A DNA stretch of 64,000 nt from contig NZ_JBPOEU010000007.1 in assembly GCF_051251695.1 (NCBI RefSeq), positions 87,188 to 151,187 on the forward strand, given 5' to 3'. Under the pieces are notes generated by a model. That model searched no databases and was not told the DNA's origin. It saw only the letters and a program-made list of their open reading frames with translations. This DNA comes from Maritalea sp051251695. GTDB lineage: Bacteria; Pseudomonadota; Alphaproteobacteria; Rhizobiales; Devosiaceae. This document shows positions 53,303 to 61,997 of the stretch, in pieces. Position 1 is the first letter of the stretch; each line of letters starts with the position of its first letter. Made by a program: the position numbers and the translations under genes.

Positions 53303-53965
53303 CTACTTGGGAAGTTGTCTAAAGAACAAAAAAATCATCAAGGCCGCAAGCGCACCAAGCAACTGCGCACCGATAAATGGCATAACCGACATCGGGGCGA
53401 TGCCTGCAAAACTGTCTGAAAGACTGCGGGCAATCGTAACAGCGGGATTGGCAAAAGAAGTACTTGCGGTAAACCAATATGCCGATGTGATGTATAGACC
53501 CACCACGCTCGCAACGGCCTCTCTTTTGAACTTCACGGCCAAGAATATGACCAAGATCAGCCCAAAGGTCGCGACAAATTCTGAAAACCACTGCCCTTGC
53601 CCAAACCTGTCTTTTTGCGATATTTGCAGAACCTGTTCAGCGAACATCATATGCGCGCACCAAACACCAACCAAGCCGCCAATGATCTGAACAGCGATAT
53701 AGGGCAACGCGTCAAAACGTTTTAGGTCGCCATTTAACGCCATCACCATGGTCACCGCTGGGTTGAAATGCGCCCCAGAGATCGGTCCCAATATGGTGAT
53801 GAGCACAAATAGGATGGCCCCGGTTGGAATCGTGTTACCCAGCAATGCAATCGCGATGTTTCCATCTGCCAAGCGTTCGGCCATGATGCCAGAGCCAACT
53901 ACCGTCGCGAGCAGAAAAGCAGTGCCCAAAAACTCTGCAAGTAAAGTCTGAGAACGGCTAAACAT
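53303..53965 (-). CDS. Aquaporin / aquaglyceroporin, AqpS-like
   Basis: A 220-residue MIP-family channel with six spans and two half-helices. The first NPA box is HFNPAVT and the second FANPAVTIARSLSD. The second box with VTIARS and the subsequent FAGI resembles AqpS, the channel in Sinorhizobium ars operons that lets arsenite and related neutral solutes pass. No arsenic genes are beside it, so substrate is open (glycerol, methylarsenicals or water). Confidence 0.83.
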   Translation of the reverse strand: MFSRSQTLLAEFLGTAFLLATVVGSGIMAERLADGNIAIALLGNTIPTGAILFVLITILGPISGAHFNPAVTMVMALNGDLKRFDALPYIAVQIIGGLVGVWCAHMMFAEQVLQISQKDRFGQGQWFSEFVATFGLILVIFLAVKFKREAVASVVGLYITSAYWFTASTSFANPAVTIARSLSDSFAGIAPMSVMPFIGAQLLGALAALMIFLFFRQLPK

Positions 53966-54037
53966 ATTACACCCAAAACCCGTTGTTTTAGGTGCTTTAA
54001 TGCGCCTTGGTGACAGTTAGATGACACCCAAGGCCCG

Positions 54038-54814
54038 CTAGACGTTTCGACCGCGATAAGACATGCCCAGCCCATCGGCCATTTTCACGGCAATTCTTTT
54101 CAACTCATCATCGGGCAAATCGCCAGTAATGGAGAAAGCAACCTTTTGGTTAAGCCACACACAAGTCGTTTTGTCTTCACCGTGGAAAAACCAATATCCC
54201 AATTCATCGAGTTCTTGTTGATGGGCCTGCACATAAACTGAAACCCTTATGGCATTAGCGCCTTCATAGGTCATCAAAGCTGCAGGTGCGCCGCCTTGCC
54301 CCACCAGTCTAGCGCCAACAAACGTCAAATCATTTGCGCTCAAATCCGGAATTGCAACGTTCACACCTACGCGTTTTCGCAACCAACTTGCGGCTTGCTC
54401 TGTGCTGTCCAATCCAAACTCACCGGGCCGGTTTTCATCAATTGCAAATATTTCGTGCGCTTCATTGGCCCACGCTGCCACTTGCAGTTGAAATTTGTCT
54501 TTTGGCATAAAAGGCAATTGAGAAAGCGAAAGCCCTCCCCCAAATCCAATAGCCAACAAAAGACAGGCCGCAAGCGCATAGCGCGTCAACTGTCGCCAAC
54601 GTTGATTGTCATTTTGCGCTTCCAACGGTGCAGCTTCAAACACTTCTTCACCTAAATCAAAAGCATCCCGAAGGGCCGCATCATTTTGTTGCCACTCATC
54701 GACCCGCTGCTTCGCATCCGGGTTTGCGGCCAGATAGGCTTCAACCTGTTTTCGCGCGTCCTGTGGCAATTCCCCATCAACATAGGCAACCAACATATCG
54801 TCAGAAATGTTCAT
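54038..54814 (-). CDS. Anti-sigma factor (transmembrane)
   Basis: A 258-residue protein with an N-terminal cytoplasmic domain (about 1-85; MNISDDMLVAYVDGELPQDA resembles the anti-sigma N-terminal helices), one span near 92-112 and a periplasmic domain of about 140 residues. No His-x3-Cys-x2-Cys zinc motif is visible, so it is not a ZAS-type protein. Its ATG overlaps the sigma-factor stop by 4 bases, the usual arrangement for coupled synthesis. Confidence 0.82.
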   Translation of the reverse strand: MNISDDMLVAYVDGELPQDARKQVEAYLAANPDAKQRVDEWQQNDAALRDAFDLGEEVFEAAPLEAQNDNQRWRQLTRYALAACLLLAIGFGGGLSLSQLPFMPKDKFQLQVAAWANEAHEIFAIDENRPGEFGLDSTEQAASWLRKRVGVNVAIPDLSANDLTFVGARLVGQGGAPAALMTYEGANAIRVSVYVQAHQQELDELGYWFFHGEDKTTCVWLNQKVAFSITGDLPDDELKRIAVKMADGLGMSYRGRNV

Positions 54815-55338
54815 CTTGCTTCACCTTTTTGTTGACGCTCACCATTCATAATAGAGCGAAGATGGTCCCTCGCCCGTGCCAGACGCGACATAATTGTACC
54901 TTTTTGGACATTCAATATATCGGCGGCCTCTGCGTAACTAAGTCCTTCAACGGCCACCAGCATTAGTATCTCTTGGTGTTCTTTGGATAAAAAATGCATG
55001 GCCGCACGTACATCGGTCAACTCCATCACCCCATCCTGGCGCGGGGCTTCAGCCAAGTTTTCAAGCTCTTCAATATCGGCTGTAGGTCGGACTTTAACCA
55101 CCTGATTGCGATAAACATTGTGCATGATTTTAAACAACCAAGCGCGCGGATTATTGGGTTGACGAAATAGCGATTTTTTTCGGATCGCCCGTTCAAGACA
55201 GTCTTGAACCAAATCATCTGCCCGCTCCGGCGCACCGGTAAGCGTTCGCGCAAATCTTTGCAGCGCGGGAATATGAACCACAAACTGATCTTCCAGCCGA
55301 AAATTCAAACTTTGTTCTCCCAAGCCTCGCTGGAACAT
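54811..55338 (-). CDS. ECF-type RNA polymerase sigma factor
   Basis: A 175-residue extracytoplasmic-function sigma factor. Region 2 is around PERADDLVQDCLERAIRKKS (part) with PRAWLFKIMHNVYRN; region 4 is LSKEHQEILMLVAVEGLSYAEAADIL with the recognition helix QKGTIMSRLARARDHLR. The ATG at 55338 is taken; TTG codons upstream and downstream are possible. It lies between a small secreted protein and its anti-sigma factor and should transcribe this cluster on an envelope or oxidative signal. Confidence 0.9.
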   Translation of the reverse strand: MFQRGLGEQSLNFRLEDQFVVHIPALQRFARTLTGAPERADDLVQDCLERAIRKKSLFRQPNNPRAWLFKIMHNVYRNQVVKVRPTADIEELENLAEAPRQDGVMELTDVRAAMHFLSKEHQEILMLVAVEGLSYAEAADILNVQKGTIMSRLARARDHLRSIMNGERQQKGEAR

Positions 55339-55395
55339 GCCCCGCCACAAATTGGCGAGGCATCTATTGCCATCATATCAGAGAAATGCCGTCAA

Positions 55396-55812
55396 TTAAT
55401 ACATTGATGGTTTGGCGACGTGCCATACACCACCAACGCCGTCACCGCTAACATCACCTGGCTCGCTATCACCTACCCATAAGTAAAGCGGCTGGCCTTT
55501 ATAGGCCCAAACTTTTGTGCCGTCATTTCGCGCAACAACAGAATAGTCACCCTCATGCTCGTCTTCTTCGGCAAATAGCGGCGGCCAGTTTTGCGCACAC
55601 TGGTCATAACAATTTGAAACGCCGTCACTGTCTTTATCAAACGTATAAAGCGTCATATTGTTTTTGTCGGCCAATACTTCACCCATGTCGGTTTTGTATT
55701 TTTGCACCGGAATGTGCCCTGCGGCCAACGCGATACCGCCAATGCTTGCAAACATTAGTGCGGCTGCTGAAATTTTTGAAATAATTGTCTTAGTCATAAT
55801 TGTCGTGGTCAT
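55396..55812 (-). CDS. Secreted COG4315-type repeat protein
   Basis: A 138-residue exported protein with a signal peptide (about 1-31, IALAAG). The mature part has two copies of the lipoprotein_15-type repeat (GEVLADKNNMTLYTFDKD, and TKVWAYKGQPLYLWVGD) around a CYDQCAQNWPP cysteine pair. Proteins of this group commonly sit beside ECF sigma/anti-sigma pairs; their function is unknown. GGGAG lies 6 bases before the ATG. It is first of the three-gene minus-strand cluster. Confidence 0.82.
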   Translation of the reverse strand: MTTTIMTKTIISKISAAALMFASIGGIALAAGHIPVQKYKTDMGEVLADKNNMTLYTFDKDSDGVSNCYDQCAQNWPPLFAEEDEHEGDYSVVARNDGTKVWAYKGQPLYLWVGDSEPGDVSGDGVGGVWHVAKPSMY

Positions 55813-55899
55813 AATTGTCTCCCATATTTTGCTTCGATACTAAGACAACAGAATTCAGCGAAATTTATTCCCAACAATTTCAAAAAAATTTCAATTGCT

Positions 55900-55934
55900 C
55901 AAAAATAAGAGCACCTTTGGAGAACCAAAGATGC
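55900..55934 (-). terminator. Terminator of hpd
   Basis: A 10-bp stem GCATCTTTGG/CCAAAGGTGC (one G-T pair) with a 4-base loop (55911-55934) is followed on the complement by a T-rich tail, 43 bases after the hpd stop. Confidence 0.75.
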
Positions 55935-55976
55935 CCTATTAGCATTCAAAATGGGAGGCATTTTGCCCTGCTATTT

Positions 55977-57089
55977 TTATTCGGCGGCGTCTGTTCCAAC
56001 GATGCCGCGTTCCACTTGCTCACGCTCGATAGATTCAAACAACGCGCGGAAGTTACCTTCGCCAAATCCTTCATCACCCTTGCGCTGAATGAATTCAAAG
56101 AAGATTGGGCCGATGACCGTTTTGGAAAATATCTGCAATAGAATTTTAGTCATACCGCCGTTCAATACACCTTCGCCGTCAATCAGAATGCCGTGCTTCA
56201 TCATGCGATCAAGCGGCTCGTCATGACCGTTCACCCGGTCATGTGACATTTGATAATAGGTCTTTGGTGGACCCGGCATGAACTTAAGCTCATTTTCAGC
56301 CAGTTTATCTGTGCTGTCATAAATATGATCGCAACCCACAGCGATATGCTGAATGCCTTCGCCTTTGTATTTTCTCAAATACTCTTCAATTTGGCTCGTG
56401 TCGTCTTTCGACTCATTCAATGGGATGCGGATTTTGCCACATGGCGATGTAATCGCGCGGCTAACCAACCCGGTAAATTTGCCATCAATGTCGAAGAAAT
56501 GAATTTGCTCGAAATTGAAAAGGTTGCGGTAAAAATCCCACCACTTGTCCATATTTCCGCGGAACACATTATGTGTGAGGTGATCCAAATAGTAAAAACC
56601 CACGCCTTCAGGACGAGGATTTACTTCACCTAGCCATTCGAAGTCAGCTTCGTAAGCAGAACCTTTTTCGCCATAGCTATCCACGAAATACAACAGCGAA
56701 CCGCCAATACCCAAAATTGCTGGCGCATCGATACATTTGTCATCGCCAGTATAAGGTTCCGCGCCATTTTTCACCGCGTAATCGAACGCATGTTGGGCGT
56801 CAACAACGCGCCATGCCATTGAAGGGGCACATGGGCCGTGTAGATCAACGAAGCGACCACCAAAGCTGTCTTTTTCGCCGTTCAAGATGTAGTTCACATC
56901 ACCTTGACGCCAAAGCCAGATTTTCTTGGTCTTATGTTTTGCGACAGCAACGTAACCCATTTTAGTGAAAAGCTCTTCAAGCTTTTCGGGTTCGTCATGT
57001 GCAAATTCGACAAATTCAAAACCGTCGGTGCCTGCTGGATTTTTCTCAGAAATCGTCGCAACCGGCGCGTCGTGAGGAAATGGTCCCAT
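55977..57089 (-). CDS. hpd: 4-hydroxyphenylpyruvate dioxygenase
   Basis: A 370-residue non-haem iron enzyme that converts 4-hydroxyphenylpyruvate to homogentisate. It has two vicinal-oxygen-chelate domains; the iron ligands are the histidines in LDHLTHNV and GIQHIAVGCDHIY and the glutamate in the C-terminal FFEFIQRKG. It is the entry step for the homogentisate operon 2 kb downstream and is divergent from an Lrp-type regulator. Confidence 0.95.
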   Translation of the reverse strand: MGPFPHDAPVATISEKNPAGTDGFEFVEFAHDEPEKLEELFTKMGYVAVAKHKTKKIWLWRQGDVNYILNGEKDSFGGRFVDLHGPCAPSMAWRVVDAQHAFDYAVKNGAEPYTGDDKCIDAPAILGIGGSLLYFVDSYGEKGSAYEADFEWLGEVNPRPEGVGFYYLDHLTHNVFRGNMDKWWDFYRNLFNFEQIHFFDIDGKFTGLVSRAITSPCGKIRIPLNESKDDTSQIEEYLRKYKGEGIQHIAVGCDHIYDSTDKLAENELKFMPGPPKTYYQMSHDRVNGHDEPLDRMMKHGILIDGEGVLNGGMTKILLQIFSKTVIGPIFFEFIQRKGDEGFGEGNFRALFESIEREQVERGIVGTDAAE

Positions 57090-57140
57090 TTTAAATTCTC
57101 CCTATCATTTTACGTTGAAACGATTATCGCGCAAAAAACA

Positions 57141-57195
57141 TGCAAGAGGCTTGCAAAATTTCACCTAAACAGAAATTATATGCAAGAACTGTGCA
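57141..57195. promoter_or_regulatory. Pair of Lrp/AsnC-type operator sites between hpd and lrp
   Basis: TGCAAG-AGG-CTTGCA (57141-57155) is a perfect 15-bp inverted repeat. A second, weaker copy (TGCAAG-AAC-TGTGCA) is at 57181-57195. Their starts are 40 bases apart, four helical turns, which suits an Lrp octamer or tetramer controlling both divergent genes. Confidence 0.7.
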
Positions 57196-57198
57196 ATT

Positions 57199-57684
57199 AT
57201 GAAGGATAATTCACACACTATGAGCACACTTGATCAATTCGATCGCGCAATCCTGGCTTTATTGCAGGATGACGCGCGACTAACCAACAATGAATTATCC
57301 GAACAGGTAAACCTTTCCGCATCCCAATGTTCAAGACGACGGTCTCGGCTGGAAGATGACGGACTGATCGCCGGCTATCACGCCAAGCTGAACCGGGAAA
57401 AAGTCGGGCTGGACATTGTTACGATCATCAATGTCACCCTGGCCACCCACAATCCCAACAATTCAAAACGCTTCGCCGCCCTCATTTTAAACTTGCCCGA
57501 AGTGCAAGAAGCGCACGCCTTAACCGGAGAAATGGACTATTTCATCAAAGTGGTCGCAAAGGACTTGAACGAGCTACGAGAATTCGTCAACGACGTGCTG
57601 TTGCCCCACGAGTCAGTTCAGAATGTGAAGACCTCCATCGTTCTGGAAACGCTCAAGGACACGTCAAACTTGCCGGTGGGGTGA
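57199..57684 (+). CDS. Lrp/AsnC family transcriptional regulator
   Basis: A 161-residue regulator with an N-terminal helix-turn-helix (about 20-60, ARLTNNELSEQVNLSASQCSRR in part) and a C-terminal RAM/AsnC effector domain (about 75-150, HALTGEMDYFIKVVAKDLNEL in part). It likely senses an aromatic amino acid or its keto acid and controls hpd. An ATG at 57220 matches the usual family start better and is a real alternative; neither has a well-spaced ribosome-binding site. Confidence 0.88.
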   Translation: MKDNSHTMSTLDQFDRAILALLQDDARLTNNELSEQVNLSASQCSRRRSRLEDDGLIAGYHAKLNREKVGLDIVTIINVTLATHNPNNSKRFAALILNLPEVQEAHALTGEMDYFIKVVAKDLNELREFVNDVLLPHESVQNVKTSIVLETLKDTSNLPVG

Positions 57685-57720
57685 ACAGGTAATGCACACG
57701 ACTTTCCCTCCATCTCAAAC

Positions 57721-57824
57721 CGTCATTCCCGCGAAAGCGGGAATCCAGGCAGGAGGTTTATCAGCAAAGGCGCCGCAGTTCATAGATATTCACGACTGGA
57801 TCCCGGACTAAATCCGGGATGACG
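57721..57824. repeat. Intergenic inverted-repeat element A
   Basis: CGTCATTCCCGCGAAAGCGG begins at 57721, and its counterpart in opposite orientation (CTGGATCCCGGA... to GGGATGACG) ends at 57824. Each arm contains its own hairpin, so the element folds as a cloverleaf-like unit. Such CGTCATTCCCGC elements occur in many bacterial genomes between genes. Confidence 0.85.
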
Positions 57825-57875
57825 ACTGTGCGTGGTGAGACATCTGTTCCATTCTGTCAGCATCATTCTCCCCTT

Positions 57876-57955
57876 CCTCATCCTGAGCTTGTCGAAGGAT
57901 AAAACCGCAATGCACTACTTCCCATGGTTCGCCCTTCGACAAGCTCAGGGTGAGG
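57876..57955. repeat. Intergenic inverted-repeat element B
   Basis: Arms CCTCATCCTGAGCTTGTCGA (57876 on) and TCGACAAGCTCAGGGTGAGG (to 57955) are inverted with about 30 bases between them. This is a widely distributed intergenic palindrome of unknown origin. Confidence 0.85.
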
Positions 57956-58045
57956 CTCACCATGAGGGCGGATGGATATCACGCACCAACACGTTAGCCG
58001 CGTATGAAGGGAGGAACGGCCATCGCATATGTAACCTCACCTACT

Positions 58046-58159
58046 TCGTCATACTCAGGCTTCACCCGAGTGTCCAAACGCCGGGTCAATTCGGCTCTCA
58101 CCGTTTCAATTGGCAACACTAAGTTAAATGGATGTGTAACATGGACCCTCGGATGACGA
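58046..58159. repeat. Intergenic inverted-repeat element C
   Basis: TCGTCATACTCAGGCTTCAC at 58046 and TGGACCCTCGGATGACGA ending at 58159 are degenerate inverted arms of a third element of the same style. With A and B they fill the 598-base gap between the Lrp and GNAT genes; no gene is supported there. Confidence 0.7.
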
Positions 58160-58282
58160 GAGAGAAGAGATGGCAAGATTGAGCCCAAACGACCAATTAT
58201 CTGCCGCACGGCCAAAGCCGGTTCACGGGAGGGAATTGTTTTTCAGTTTGACCAAGCTTCGTGCATTTGAGATGATAATTTA

Positions 58283-58825
58283 ATGGCACAAATAGACAAA
58301 TTATCCACAAATGTATCGATCCGCACTCCAATAAAATCGGACGTGATGGACCGCCTCGACTACGGATTCTCTAACGAAATTCGAACTATGTATGGCGTTC
58401 CTTCGGGACCAGTCCCGAAAATGCAGTTGGAACATGCGCGGGAGTGGTTTGACCGATTATCAAAACATCCTTGTGCGTGGAGTATTACATTCAGCGGACG
58501 ACTTGTCGGCGAAGCGCGTTTGGATAACGTCGATCAACATGACAGGCGAGCGCGAATGGCAATTGGTCTTTTTGGAGAGGCCGACCTTAACAAAGGCATC
58601 GGACGACGAGCTATAAAACTTGTACTCAAACATGGATTTGAGGTGCTAGATCTGCACCGGATCGACCTTCGCGTCCTCGCCTTTAATAAGCGTGCAATTC
58701 GATGCTATTTAGCATGCGGTTTTATTCAAGAAGGTATTGAAAGAGAGTCCGCCAATATAGCCGGAAAGTGGCACGATGACGTGATGATGAGTATATTGGA
58801 CCGAGAGTTCAGCAATCATGGATAG
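58283..58825 (+). CDS. GNAT family N-acetyltransferase (RimJ-like)
   Basis: A 180-residue acetyltransferase; the acetyl-CoA site is LNKGIGRRAIKLVLKHGFE near residue 110, followed by the RimJ-type HRIDLRVLAFNKRAIRCYLACGF. Substrate unknown (protein N terminus, antibiotic or small amine). It uses many CGA and AGG/AGA arginine codons and lies beside a repeat cluster inside the tyrosine-catabolism region, which suggests insertion. No clear ribosome-binding site. Confidence 0.82.
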   Translation: MAQIDKLSTNVSIRTPIKSDVMDRLDYGFSNEIRTMYGVPSGPVPKMQLEHAREWFDRLSKHPCAWSITFSGRLVGEARLDNVDQHDRRARMAIGLFGEADLNKGIGRRAIKLVLKHGFEVLDLHRIDLRVLAFNKRAIRCYLACGFIQEGIERESANIAGKWHDDVMMSILDREFSNHG

Positions 58826-58900
58826 CTAACATTTGCATAGCAGAATTCAACTACCGCAAAATCCACAAAGCCACCAATCCACTTTTGATAGCCGAACCCA

Positions 58901-59545
58901 TCACCCCTCAGGAGCAAACATATCCGGATGCGCAGCCTTAAATGCAGGATGCTGATTGCAGTTTTCTTCAATTACCAAAATGCGCTCCATCGCTGAAAGG
59001 TCGACCTCCCAGCGCCGCGCATTGTAAAGTTGCGGCATCAGGCAGATATCCGCCATGCTTGGCGCATCACCAAACGAAAATTTACTTTCCGTTTGGTGGC
59101 TCAACATCCCCTCATAAGCCTCAAGACCTTGGCCGATAAAGTGCTGAAACCAGTCTAGGCGGATTTTATCGCCATCATCGCCAAGGCCCATCGCATATTT
59201 CACAACACCTAAATTGCACACCGGGTGAATATCCATGGCAATCGCGTGAGAAAGTGCCCTCACCCGTTGGCGGTCCACTGCATCCCCTGGCACCAAACCG
59301 GCTTCGGGATGCTTTTCGGCCAAATACTCAATGGTGGCGAGTGATTGGGTGAATAGCATGCCATCCAGCTCAATCGTTGGCACCAAACCTTGCGGGTTTA
59401 GGGTCCGATATGACTCGCTCTTATGTTCGCCCTTAAGCAAATCAACGATCACGCGGTCATATTCAATTCCGCATATACCGAACGCGATGCGCAAGCGATA
59501 GGCGGCGGATGAGCGCCAATAGTCATAAAGCACAGGCTTTGTCAT
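58901..59545 (-). CDS. maiA: Maleylacetoacetate isomerase
   Basis: A 214-residue zeta-class glutathione-S-transferase that isomerises maleylacetoacetate to fumarylacetoacetate. The N-terminal glutathione site is DYWRSSAAYRLRIAF (family SSxxYRVRIAL), then GLVPTIELDG and TQSLATIEYL. The common SSC cysteine is alanine here, which does not exclude activity since serine is the key residue. Last gene of hmgA-fah-maiA. Confidence 0.93.
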   Translation of the reverse strand: MTKPVLYDYWRSSAAYRLRIAFGICGIEYDRVIVDLLKGEHKSESYRTLNPQGLVPTIELDGMLFTQSLATIEYLAEKHPEAGLVPGDAVDRQRVRALSHAIAMDIHPVCNLGVVKYAMGLGDDGDKIRLDWFQHFIGQGLEAYEGMLSHQTESKFSFGDAPSMADICLMPQLYNARRWEVDLSAMERILVIEENCNQHPAFKAAHPDMFAPEG

Positions 59546-59563
59546 AGTGGCGCTCCTACCAAC

Positions 59564-60577
59564 TTATCCAAATTTGACGATCTTTTGGTCAACCGCACCA
59601 AAAATAGTCGATCCATCATCATTGAGCATTTCAATGCGCACCTGATCACCGAATTTCATAAATTCAGTTTTTGGCGCACCATCATTGATCGTTTCAATCA
59701 TGCGGATTTCCGCGATACAAGAATAACCCAATCCGCCATCGCGAACTGGCTTACCTGGCGTGCCATCACTGTCTTTGTTCGACACAGTGCCTGAGCCAAT
59801 AATTGCGCCAGCTGCAACGTGCCGCGTTTTAGCCGCGTGGGCAACGATTTTTGGGAAATTAAACGTCATATCAACGCCCGCATTGGCTTTGCCAAACGCG
59901 TCGCCATTATAATGCACCAACATGTCCCGATGGACTTTGCCATCAGCCCAATGGTCGCCCAATTCGTCCGGGGTCACGGCCACAGGTGCAAAGGCGGTTG
60001 CGCCTTTTGATTGGAAAAAGCCAAAGCCTTTTGCCAATTCGCCGGGGATCAAAGCGCGATAGCTCACGTCGTTGAGCAACACGATTAGTTTGATCTTATC
60101 TGCCGCATCGTCCGGTGAAATACCCATATGCAAGTCATCACAGATCACGCCGATTTCCGCTTCCATGTCGATGCCCCAACTTTCAGAGCCGACTTCAACA
60201 TCTTGGTTTGCCCCAAGCATCGCGTCTGGCGCACCCATATACATCAATGGATCTTCCCAAAAACTGGCCGGAAGGTCCGCGCCGCGCGCTTTGCGCACCA
60301 ATTCAACGTGATTGACATATGCAGACCCATCAGCCCACTGGCTTGGGTTTGGCAAAGGCGCCATTGCTTTGGTCACATCAAAAGCTTCGCCCACACTTGC
60401 GTCACCATTGATTTTGTCAGAAAGCGCCTGCAAACCGGGTTCAGCCTTCGACCAATTGTCAATCGCGTCCCGCATGGTCACTGCCACGTCGTTAGCTGAA
60501 ACATAGCGCTTCAAATCAGTGCTAACCACAACGAGTTCGCCATAACGCGAACCATTTGAAAGAGTTGCAAGTTTCAT
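59564..60577 (-). CDS. Fumarylacetoacetase-family hydrolase
   Basis: A 337-residue FAH-fold enzyme, the bacterial form that is shorter than the roughly 420-residue animal enzyme. Metal ligands are in SWGIDMEAEIGVI (E-x-E) and VLLNDVSYRAL (D), and KGFGFFQSKGATAFAP carries the catalytic lysine region. It cleaves fumarylacetoacetate to fumarate and acetoacetate, completing the pathway. The ATG at 60577 lies 4 bases after the hmgA stop; longer starts would overlap hmgA. Confidence 0.92.
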   Translation of the reverse strand: MKLATLSNGSRYGELVVVSTDLKRYVSANDVAVTMRDAIDNWSKAEPGLQALSDKINGDASVGEAFDVTKAMAPLPNPSQWADGSAYVNHVELVRKARGADLPASFWEDPLMYMGAPDAMLGANQDVEVGSESWGIDMEAEIGVICDDLHMGISPDDAADKIKLIVLLNDVSYRALIPGELAKGFGFFQSKGATAFAPVAVTPDELGDHWADGKVHRDMLVHYNGDAFGKANAGVDMTFNFPKIVAHAAKTRHVAAGAIIGSGTVSNKDSDGTPGKPVRDGGLGYSCIAEIRMIETINDGAPKTEFMKFGDQVRIEMLNDDGSTIFGAVDQKIVKFG

Positions 60578-60581
60578 AAAA

Positions 60582-61901
60582 TCAGTCCCACTTTCCTTCT
60601 GGGGTGCCATCAAAGTGGCTCTTAAGATCAGCCCAGCAATCGATGTAATCGTCTTGTTGTGTTTCTAGCGTCGCAGCATATTCAGTCAAGAGCTGAGGGA
60701 AGCGCGTTTCAAACATAAAGGCCATCGTGTCTTTAAGTTTGTGCGGCTTTAGCTCAGTCGTAGAAGCTTTGTAAAATCCGCCAGCGTCCGGCCCATGCGG
60801 CAACATCATATTGTGCAAGCTCATGCCCCCGGGCACAAAACCCTCTTCTTTCGCATCATACTGCCCATGGATAAGACCCATAAATTCGCTCATGATGTTG
60901 CGGTGATACCAAGGGGGGCGGAACGTGTGTTCTGCCACCAACCAGCGCGGTGGGAAAATCACGAAATCAATATTCGCCGTACCGTCTTCACCGGATGGCG
61001 CGGTCAACACCGTAAAAATTGACGGATCAGGATGGTCAAACAGAATTGAGCCAACCGGTGAATAGGTCGCCAAATCATATTTGTATGGCGTGTAATTGCC
61101 GTGCCACGCGACAACGTCCAAAGGTGAATGGGGGATTTGTGTTTCGTAAAACTTGCCACACCATTTAACGATCACCCGGCAAGGCGTGTCTTTTTCCTCG
61201 TAGGCCGCAACAGGCGTTTTAAAATCACGCGGATTTGCAAGGCAGTTCGCACCAATCGGGCCACGATCCGGCAGCGTGAATTTCGCGCCGTAATTCTCGC
61301 ACATATAGCCTCGACACGGCCCTTCAACGCTAACTTTGAACACCATACCACGTGGGATGACCACGATTTCGCCCGGCGTAACATCGAACTTGCCCATCTC
61401 GGTAAAAATGTGAAGGCTGCCCATCTCTGGCACCAGCAACAGTTCAGCATCGGCATTGAAAAAATGATCGTCTTCCATCGACGCATTAAACGCGTAAACA
61501 TGGCTTGCCATGCCAACTTGGGTGAATACGTCCCCTGCGGTGGTAATAGTTTTCACCCCGGCCAGAAAATCCGTTTTCTCCTCAGGCATAGGCACTGGAT
61601 CCCAGCGCGTTTGCCCAATCGGCATCTCACCCTTCATCTGGTGCGGCGCGGTTTTCCAAAGCGGCAGATCAAAAGGCGTGAACCTTGTTGTGTGCCTTAC
61701 ACTTGGCCGAATGCGATATAACCAAGACCGTTCGTTGGTGCCCCTTGGCGCTGTAAATGGCGAGCCAGAAAGCTGCTCGGCATAAAGGCCATAAGCGCAT
61801 TTTTGTGGACTATTCTGGCCCTGCGGCAGCGCACCCGGCAGCGCCTCAGTTTCAAAATCATTGCCAAAACCTGGCATGTAATCAAGATCATTTTTGCTCA
61901 T
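60582..61901 (-). CDS. hmgA: Homogentisate 1,2-dioxygenase
   Basis: A 439-residue cupin-type iron dioxygenase that opens the homogentisate ring to maleylacetoacetate. Family segments include GFGNDFETEALPGALP, the YGLYAEQLSGSPFTAPR stretch, and the iron-site region PPWYHRNIMSEFMGLIHGQYD (His and Glu ligands, in part). First gene of the hmgA-fah-maiA operon, transcribed away from a MarR regulator. Confidence 0.96.
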   Translation of the reverse strand: MSKNDLDYMPGFGNDFETEALPGALPQGQNSPQKCAYGLYAEQLSGSPFTAPRGTNERSWLYRIRPSVRHTTRFTPFDLPLWKTAPHQMKGEMPIGQTRWDPVPMPEEKTDFLAGVKTITTAGDVFTQVGMASHVYAFNASMEDDHFFNADAELLLVPEMGSLHIFTEMGKFDVTPGEIVVIPRGMVFKVSVEGPCRGYMCENYGAKFTLPDRGPIGANCLANPRDFKTPVAAYEEKDTPCRVIVKWCGKFYETQIPHSPLDVVAWHGNYTPYKYDLATYSPVGSILFDHPDPSIFTVLTAPSGEDGTANIDFVIFPPRWLVAEHTFRPPWYHRNIMSEFMGLIHGQYDAKEEGFVPGGMSLHNMMLPHGPDAGGFYKASTTELKPHKLKDTMAFMFETRFPQLLTEYAATLETQQDDYIDCWADLKSHFDGTPEGKWD

Positions 61902-61948
61902 AATAACACCGCTGGACCCTATCTAATTTTTCCAAAGGCAAAATTGTG

Positions 61949-61977
61949 GTTGCACATGTAACCATCCATTATGTAAC
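61949..61977. promoter_or_regulatory. Candidate MarR/HmgR operator
   Basis: GTTGCACATGTAAC (61949-61962) is a near-palindrome, and a further half-site ATGTAAC follows at 61971-61977. It lies between hmgA and the divergent marR gene, the expected place for control of both. Confidence 0.6.
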
Positions 61978-61997
61978 TATCAATCTGTTGGAGGACA

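Noticed and set aside
57832..58122. 96-codon frame in the repeat island
   Set aside because: It is made almost entirely from palindromic repeat arms, so the translation has no meaning.
57721..58159. CRISPR array
   Set aside because: The three elements differ from one another and are inverted pairs without regular spacers; no cas gene is present.
58283..58825. GNAT gene as toxin of a toxin-antitoxin pair
   Set aside because: No ribbon-helix-helix partner gene upstream, and the protein is of RimJ type rather than the TacT/AtaT toxin type.
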